In this document: positions 59,185-64,000 of the stretch, piece after piece
How the letters are laid out: each line of letters opens with the position of its first letter
How positions within the stretch are numbered: the stretch's first letter is position 1
DNA from: Bradyrhizobium sp. SZCCT0231
GTDB lineage: Bacteria > Pseudomonadota > Alphaproteobacteria > Rhizobiales > Xanthobacteraceae
Length of the DNA: 64,000 bases
Assembly (NCBI RefSeq): GCF_018130245.1
Contig: NZ_JAFCKP010000013.1
Location: forward strand, 62,001 to 126,000
Direction: 5' to 3'
The notes under the pieces: model-generated
What the model was told of the DNA's origin: nothing
The model's input: the letters and a program-made list of their open reading frames with translations, nothing else
Databases searched by the model: none
Made by a program: the position numbers and the translations under genes

Positions 59185-60438
59185 CTATGATGATTTCTTC
59201 GGCCAGAACGGCTGCGCCTGCGCGAGCTCGGGCGGATAAACGGTGACTGGCACGCCCGATTGCCACTGCACGATGACGACGCCGGCGCCGATCCTGCGAC
59301 CCTTCTCGTCGAATTTGAGCTGACCGCCCGGATAGTATTTCGACGGTCCGGCATCCATGGTGCGGAAGGCCTGTGCGACCGCATTGCGGTCGGCTTTGCC
59401 GGCCTTCTCCAGCGCTTCCTTCATCAGCCACATGTCGCCATAGGTCGAGATGACGTTCTGCGTCATCCAGGGCTCCTTGTATTTGGTCTTGAGCTCGGCG
59501 ATCAGAGCCTCGTGGCCCTTCGAGCCCCAATTGGCGACGATGGTCATGATGCCCTGCACGGTTTCCGGGTTCACGCTCTGGAGCATGTCCGGCTCGGCGA
59601 TGGTGATGCTGAAGGACACGGTCGGGATCTTGCCCTGGCCGAGACCGAACTCGCTGATCTTCTCCAGCCCGAGCTTGGCGTCCGACACCGCATTCGGCAT
59701 GAACAGCAGCAGATCGGGCTTGGCCGAGCGGACCTTCTGGATCAGCGGCGTGGCGTCCGACAGCGGCGGGGTCCAGACCTCCTCGACGGCGAGCTGGAGG
59801 CCTTCCTGCGTGAACAGCTTTTCCTTCAGCGCCTTGGCCGTGGCGACGGAGGTTGCGGTGTTGTCCATCAGCATCGCCACGGTCTTCGGCTTCTTGCCGG
59901 AGGCATTCTCGGCGAGCTTCATCAGCGTCGGCAGGCCGAGCTCGGACTGACGGCTCGCAGTTGCAGCAGTCTGGAAGATGTATTTGAAGCCGCGATCGGT
60001 CAGCAGGTCCGAATAGGACAGCGTCAGCACCGGCAGTTCGGCGCGCTCGGTCACCTCGGTGACGGCGAGTGTGAAGGAGGAGAGATAGGACCCGGTTGCG
60101 GCGACCAGATCAGGCTCCTGCGCCACCATGCGCTGTGCTGCGTTCTTGGCTTTCTCGGTGGTGTCGCCGCAATCGATCACCACGAGCTTCAGCTTGGCGC
60201 CGCCGAGCGCCTTGATGCCGCCTTGCGCATTGATGTGCTCGATGCCCATCTCGGCGCCCATCTTCATCACCTGGCCGGGGCGGGTGTAGATGCCCGACAG
60301 CGGCACGATCAACCCGACCTTGATCTCGCCAGGGGCTTGCGCGCGTGCCACGCCGGCGAGGCCGACGGCGGCGGCGCCCGACAGCACGGTCCGGCGCGTC
60401 AAGCCTGTCGATCTCCTGCCGTTCGATGTCTTGTTCAT
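59185..60438 (-). CDS. Branched-chain-amino-acid-type ABC solute-binding protein (paralogue 2)
   Basis: 417 residues from ATG 60438. Tat-like signal peptide (STGLTRRTVLSGAAAVGLAG), cleaved after ARA (about 32). Fold as in paralogue 1 (VGLIVPLSGIYTRPG, LLTDRGFKYIFQTAATA, ISTYGDMWLMKEALEKAGK). The 34-base spacing between the two copies indicates they are co-transcribed. The duplicated receptor may broaden ligand range for the single permease. Confidence 0.9.
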   Translation of the reverse strand: MNKTSNGRRSTGLTRRTVLSGAAAVGLAGVARAQAPGEIKVGLIVPLSGIYTRPGQVMKMGAEMGIEHINAQGGIKALGGAKLKLVVIDCGDTTEKAKNAAQRMVAQEPDLVAATGSYLSSFTLAVTEVTERAELPVLTLSYSDLLTDRGFKYIFQTAATASRQSELGLPTLMKLAENASGKKPKTVAMLMDNTATSVATAKALKEKLFTQEGLQLAVEEVWTPPLSDATPLIQKVRSAKPDLLLFMPNAVSDAKLGLEKISEFGLGQGKIPTVSFSITIAEPDMLQSVNPETVQGIMTIVANWGSKGHEALIAELKTKYKEPWMTQNVISTYGDMWLMKEALEKAGKADRNAVAQAFRTMDAGPSKYYPGGQLKFDEKGRRIGAGVVIVQWQSGVPVTVYPPELAQAQPFWPKKSS

Positions 60439-60472
60439 TTTGCTTCCTCCCTGATCATTGTTCTTGTGTCTG

Positions 60473-61166
<694 letters not shown>

Positions 61167-61180
<14 letters not shown>

Positions 61181-62939
61181 GGCCCACCCATTTCTTGCCG
61201 AGATAGGCCTCGATCACGCGGCTGTCGCGCGTCACGACCTCGGGCAGGCCCTCGGTGATGACGGCGCCATGGTCGAGCACGAGGAAGCTGTCGACCAGCC
61301 GGACCATCGCCTGCATCGTGTGCTCGATGATGGCGATGGTCATGCCGTCGCGTGCGAGCTGCTGGATGACGGCGACGACCTCGTCGGCCTCGCCGTGGCC
61401 GAGGCCGGCGAGCGTCTCGTCGAGCAGCAGGATGCGCGGCTGGCCCGCGATGGCGCGGGCAAGCTCCATCAGCCGCAGCTCCTTGGTCGAAAGCTCGCCG
61501 GCGACACGGTCGGCGACCGCAGAGAGCCCGACACGGGCGACTGCATCGGCGGCAAGCTTGCGCGCCTCCTCGTCGGATCGCGCGCGCACATAGGCGCCGA
61601 CCACGACATTGTCGAGGATCGACATGCGCAGGAACGGCCGCATGACCTGGAAGGTGCGGCCGATGCCGGCCTCGCAGATCACGTGCGGCCGCTGGCCGGA
61701 CATGTTGCGGCCGTCGATCAGCACCTCGCCCTGGCTCGGCTTCAGGAAGCCGTTGAGGAGATTGAACAGCGTGGTCTTGCCCGCGCCGTTGGGCCCGATG
61801 ATGCCGAGGATTTCGTTCTCGTGCAGCTTGAAGCTGACATCCTGCACCGCCTTGAGGCCGCCGAAGGAGCGCGAGAGGTTCTTCACTTCGAGCACGACCT
61901 CGCCGGTGGCGGCGCGCTGGCGGGGGGCGGGCTTCAGTGTGGTGACGTTGGCGGCCGACGTATCGGGGATGTCGGCCGCGGCCGCCTTGGGTGCCATCCG
62001 TTTGCGCAGGAGATCGCGCAACTTCCAGAACAGGCCTTCCGGCGCGAGCAGGATGACGCAGACGATGGCGAATCCGAAGATCACGCCCTGAATGCCGGGG
62101 AAGCGCGCGCCGGCCTCGGCGTGCAGAATCTCGGCGAGCGGGATCAGGATCACCGAGCCGATGACCGGACCCCAGACCGTGCCGACGCCGCCGAACATCG
62201 CAACCGTCAGCGCTTGCGCCGACACCAGCATGCCGAACACCGATTGCGGTGTCACGACCAGCAGCACTTGTGCGTAGAAGCCGCCGATGGTAGCGGCGAT
62301 TGCCCCGCTCAGCGTGATGGCGCGCAGCTTCCAGGCCAGGGTGTTGATCCCGGCTGCCTCGGCCGCAGCCTCGTTCTGCTTGATCGCGAGCAAGGCCATG
62401 CCGAAGCGGGATCGCTCGATCACTTGCGTCAGCACGATGGTGGCGAGCATGATCGCGAGCCCCAGCAGCGTATAGACGTGGGGATCGGCGAACTGCATAT
62501 AGGCGATCGGCGCGTCGCGCTTGATCGGAAGCGTCACCTCCTGGAAGCCGAGCCACTCGAACACGTAGAGAATGGCGAGCGGGTAGGCGAGCATCGCGAG
62601 GGCGAAATAGTGGCCCTGCAGGCGGAAGGTCGGAAATCCGATCAGGAGCCCGGCGATGCCGCCAAGCATGGCTGCGACCGGGATCAGCAGCCATGGAGAG
62701 ATGTTGAAATAGATCTGGCCGAGCGCGGTCGCATAGGCGCCGATGCCGAAGAATGCGGCGTGGCCGAACGAGATCAGGCCGGTGTAGCCGCTGAGCAGAT
62801 TCCAGGACAGCCCGAACACCGCCCACACCGGCACCAGCGTCAGGATCAGCTGGTAATAGGAATTGGTGACGCCGAGCGAGAGCGCGGCATAGGCGAGGGT
62901 GAAGAGCAGGGGAGGCAGAAATGAACGCATCTGGAGCAT
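61167..62939 (-). CDS. Fused branched-chain-amino-acid ABC permease/ATPase (LivM-LivG)
   Basis: 590 residues from ATG 62939, with GGAGAGGA upstream. Residues 1-330 form a LivM-type permease (SLGVTNSYYQLILTLVPVWA, then GLSWNLLSGYTGLISFGHAA) ending LLAPEGLFWKLRDLLRKR. Residues 340-590 are a LivG-type ATPase (LEVKNLSRSFGGLKAVQDVS, Walker A GPNGAGKTT, STKELRLMELARAI, LLLDETLAGL). The linker is Ala-rich. LivM and LivG are usually separate; fusions are known in several proteobacteria. It is two bases after the LivH stop. Confidence 0.9.
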
Positions 62940-62941
62940 GG

Positions 62942-63877
62942 TCACGTCCTCTCCACCATCCGCCCGAAGAAGCCTTGCGGGCGGAAGAAGATGATGAGGA
63001 GGAAGACGGCGAAGATCGCGGCGTTCTGCAATTGCGTCGGCAGGATCAGCGTCGACATCTGCTGCACGAGGCCGATCGTCATGCCGCCCCAGAAGGCGCC
63101 GATGATGCTGCCCATGCCGCCGAGCACGACGCCGGCATACATGACGATGACGTATTCGAGCCCGACGAAGGGGTGGAACGGATAGTTGGTGGCGAGCAGG
63201 CCGCCGGCGATCGCCGTGATGCCGCAGCCGAGCGCGAAGGCGGTACGGTGGGCGCGGTCGACGTCGATGCCCATATAGGTCGCGGCCGTCGGGTTGTCGG
63301 CGGCGGCGCGGAGCGACTTGCCGATCCGGGTTCGCGTGATCAGCAGCGAGAGCAGAACCATGATCGCCAGCGACACGACGGCATCGATGCTGCGCGCCTT
63401 GTTGAGGAAGATGCTCATCTCGAACAAGGGGCCGAGTTCCCAGGCCGAGCTCGACAGCGGCGTGCGAATCGAGGCCAGCACGGAGCCGAACACGATGAGG
63501 CCGCCGTTCTGCAGGATCAGCGCGATGCCGAGCGTGAGGATGAGCTGGGCGTAATGGCCTTCGCCTTCCAGCGAAGCGGTGCGCGTCCCTGATACGTGTG
63601 AGATCAGTGCCAGGTGGACGAAATAGCCGAACAGGGCGAGCACGGGGCCGGCCAGCAGGATGGCGACGAACGGGCCGACCGTGTTGCCGAACAGCGCCTG
63701 CACGCCGGCGGCGGTGAAGAGATAGAAGGCGGTGTACATGCCGAGCATCATGAAGTCGCCATGGGCGAAGTTGATGACCCGCATGACGCCGAAGATCAGG
63801 CCGAGCCCGACGCACATCAGGCCGTATACCGCGCCGATCAGAAGGCCCGCGGCGAGCGCTTGCAGGAATCCTTCCAT
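62942..63877 (-). CDS. livH: Branched-chain-amino-acid ABC permease (LivH)
   Basis: 311 residues with eight or more hydrophobic helices. LivH signatures include FAHGDFMMLGMYTAFYL, AADNPTAATYMGIDVDRAHR, and LGGMGSIIGAFWGGMTIGLV. It forms the permease pair with LivM. It is the first gene of the minus-strand operon, two bases ahead of the fused LivM-LivG gene. Substrate specificity is set by the binding proteins; the locus may carry branched-chain amino acids or other acids (inference). Confidence 0.92.
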   Translation of the reverse strand: MEGFLQALAAGLLIGAVYGLMCVGLGLIFGVMRVINFAHGDFMMLGMYTAFYLFTAAGVQALFGNTVGPFVAILLAGPVLALFGYFVHLALISHVSGTRTASLEGEGHYAQLILTLGIALILQNGGLIVFGSVLASIRTPLSSSAWELGPLFEMSIFLNKARSIDAVVSLAIMVLLSLLITRTRIGKSLRAAADNPTAATYMGIDVDRAHRTAFALGCGITAIAGGLLATNYPFHPFVGLEYVIVMYAGVVLGGMGSIIGAFWGGMTIGLVQQMSTLILPTQLQNAAIFAVFLLIIFFRPQGFFGRMVERT

Positions 63878-64000
63878 CAGTCCCGCCTCCGCGCGGCGTC
63901 TGCACCGGCTGCTGACGATGCTACGCTGGTCTCCAAGTCGACCATGTTTCCCCCATGCTCTCCGGCATTTCTTATGATGCCGATCGTAAAGTCCGTTCCG
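63878..64000. other. Upstream region of the liv-type operon at the window edge
   Basis: A 123-base stretch up to the window end. It probably holds the promoter of the liv-type operon, but I see no clear motif or gene. Confidence 0.4.

Overview
The window looks like chromosome from an alphaproteobacterium of the Bradyrhizobium/Nitrobacteraceae type. The evidence is the high-GC coding style, the large ABC and sensor-kinase gene content, protein types typical of that group, and dispersed palindromic repeats like those scattered through such genomes. The genus is an inference. I see no plasmid, phage or transposase genes, no CRISPR array and no rRNA. There is one tRNA-Leu(GAG).

Layout. (1) 1-9.9 kb: housekeeping and metabolic genes: an ArsB-type carrier cut by the window edge, an MFS carrier, a PAS hybrid histidine kinase, a zinc metallopeptidase-like protein, the propionyl/acetyl-CoA carboxylase alpha subunit, an oxaloacetate decarboxylase-type enzyme and an acylphosphatase. 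(2) 9.9-15.6 kb: a second hybrid kinase, a LysR/tautomerase divergent pair, a DnaB-like ATPase, lipB, an orphan FliN-like gene and the tRNA. (3) 15.6-23.0 kb: a HigA-like antitoxin next to a broken HigB-like toxin. Then follows a five-gene operon (phosphodiesterase, ABC ATPase, two permeases, solute-binding protein) with a divergent SorC-type regulator. (4) 23.1-24.4 kb: a ChrA-type chromate transporter and a scrap of a multicopper oxidase.

(5) 24.6-54.1 kb, all on the plus strand, is the standout. It encodes a 3866-residue two-partner-secretion exoprotein (TpsA, filamentous-haemagglutinin/DUF3739 type) and its TpsB outer-membrane transporter. They are built into two parallel cell-surface-signalling modules, each with an STN-domain protein, a FecI-like sigma factor and a FecR-like anti-sigma factor. 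The STN proteins are not attached to a TonB-dependent receptor barrel; each ends in a TonB-C-like domain instead. The second module continues into TpsB, an ExbB with a large DUF2341/LamG-like N-terminal region, ExbD, an unknown protein, TonB, a porin, a coiled-coil protein, a parvulin PPIase, a YbjN-like protein, a further TonB-C-like protein and a lytic transglycosylase. A shared DNA element precedes both tpsA and tpsB and is a candidate sigma-factor target. My reading is a dedicated, energised and self-sensing surface-adhesin export locus in which the usual receptor of a Fec-type circuit is replaced by soluble STN proteins.

(6) 54.2-63.9 kb, all on the minus strand: a branched-chain-amino-acid-type ABC uptake system (livH, a fused livM-livG, livF, two tandem paralogous binding proteins) followed by a carboxymuconolactone-decarboxylase-like gene, two SDR dehydrogenases, a GntR/FCD regulator and a Bug-type binding protein. 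It is probably a carboxylate or aromatic catabolic and uptake operon. The substrate cannot be read from sequence.

Stretches without genes are covered under the repeat, hairpin and gap entries.
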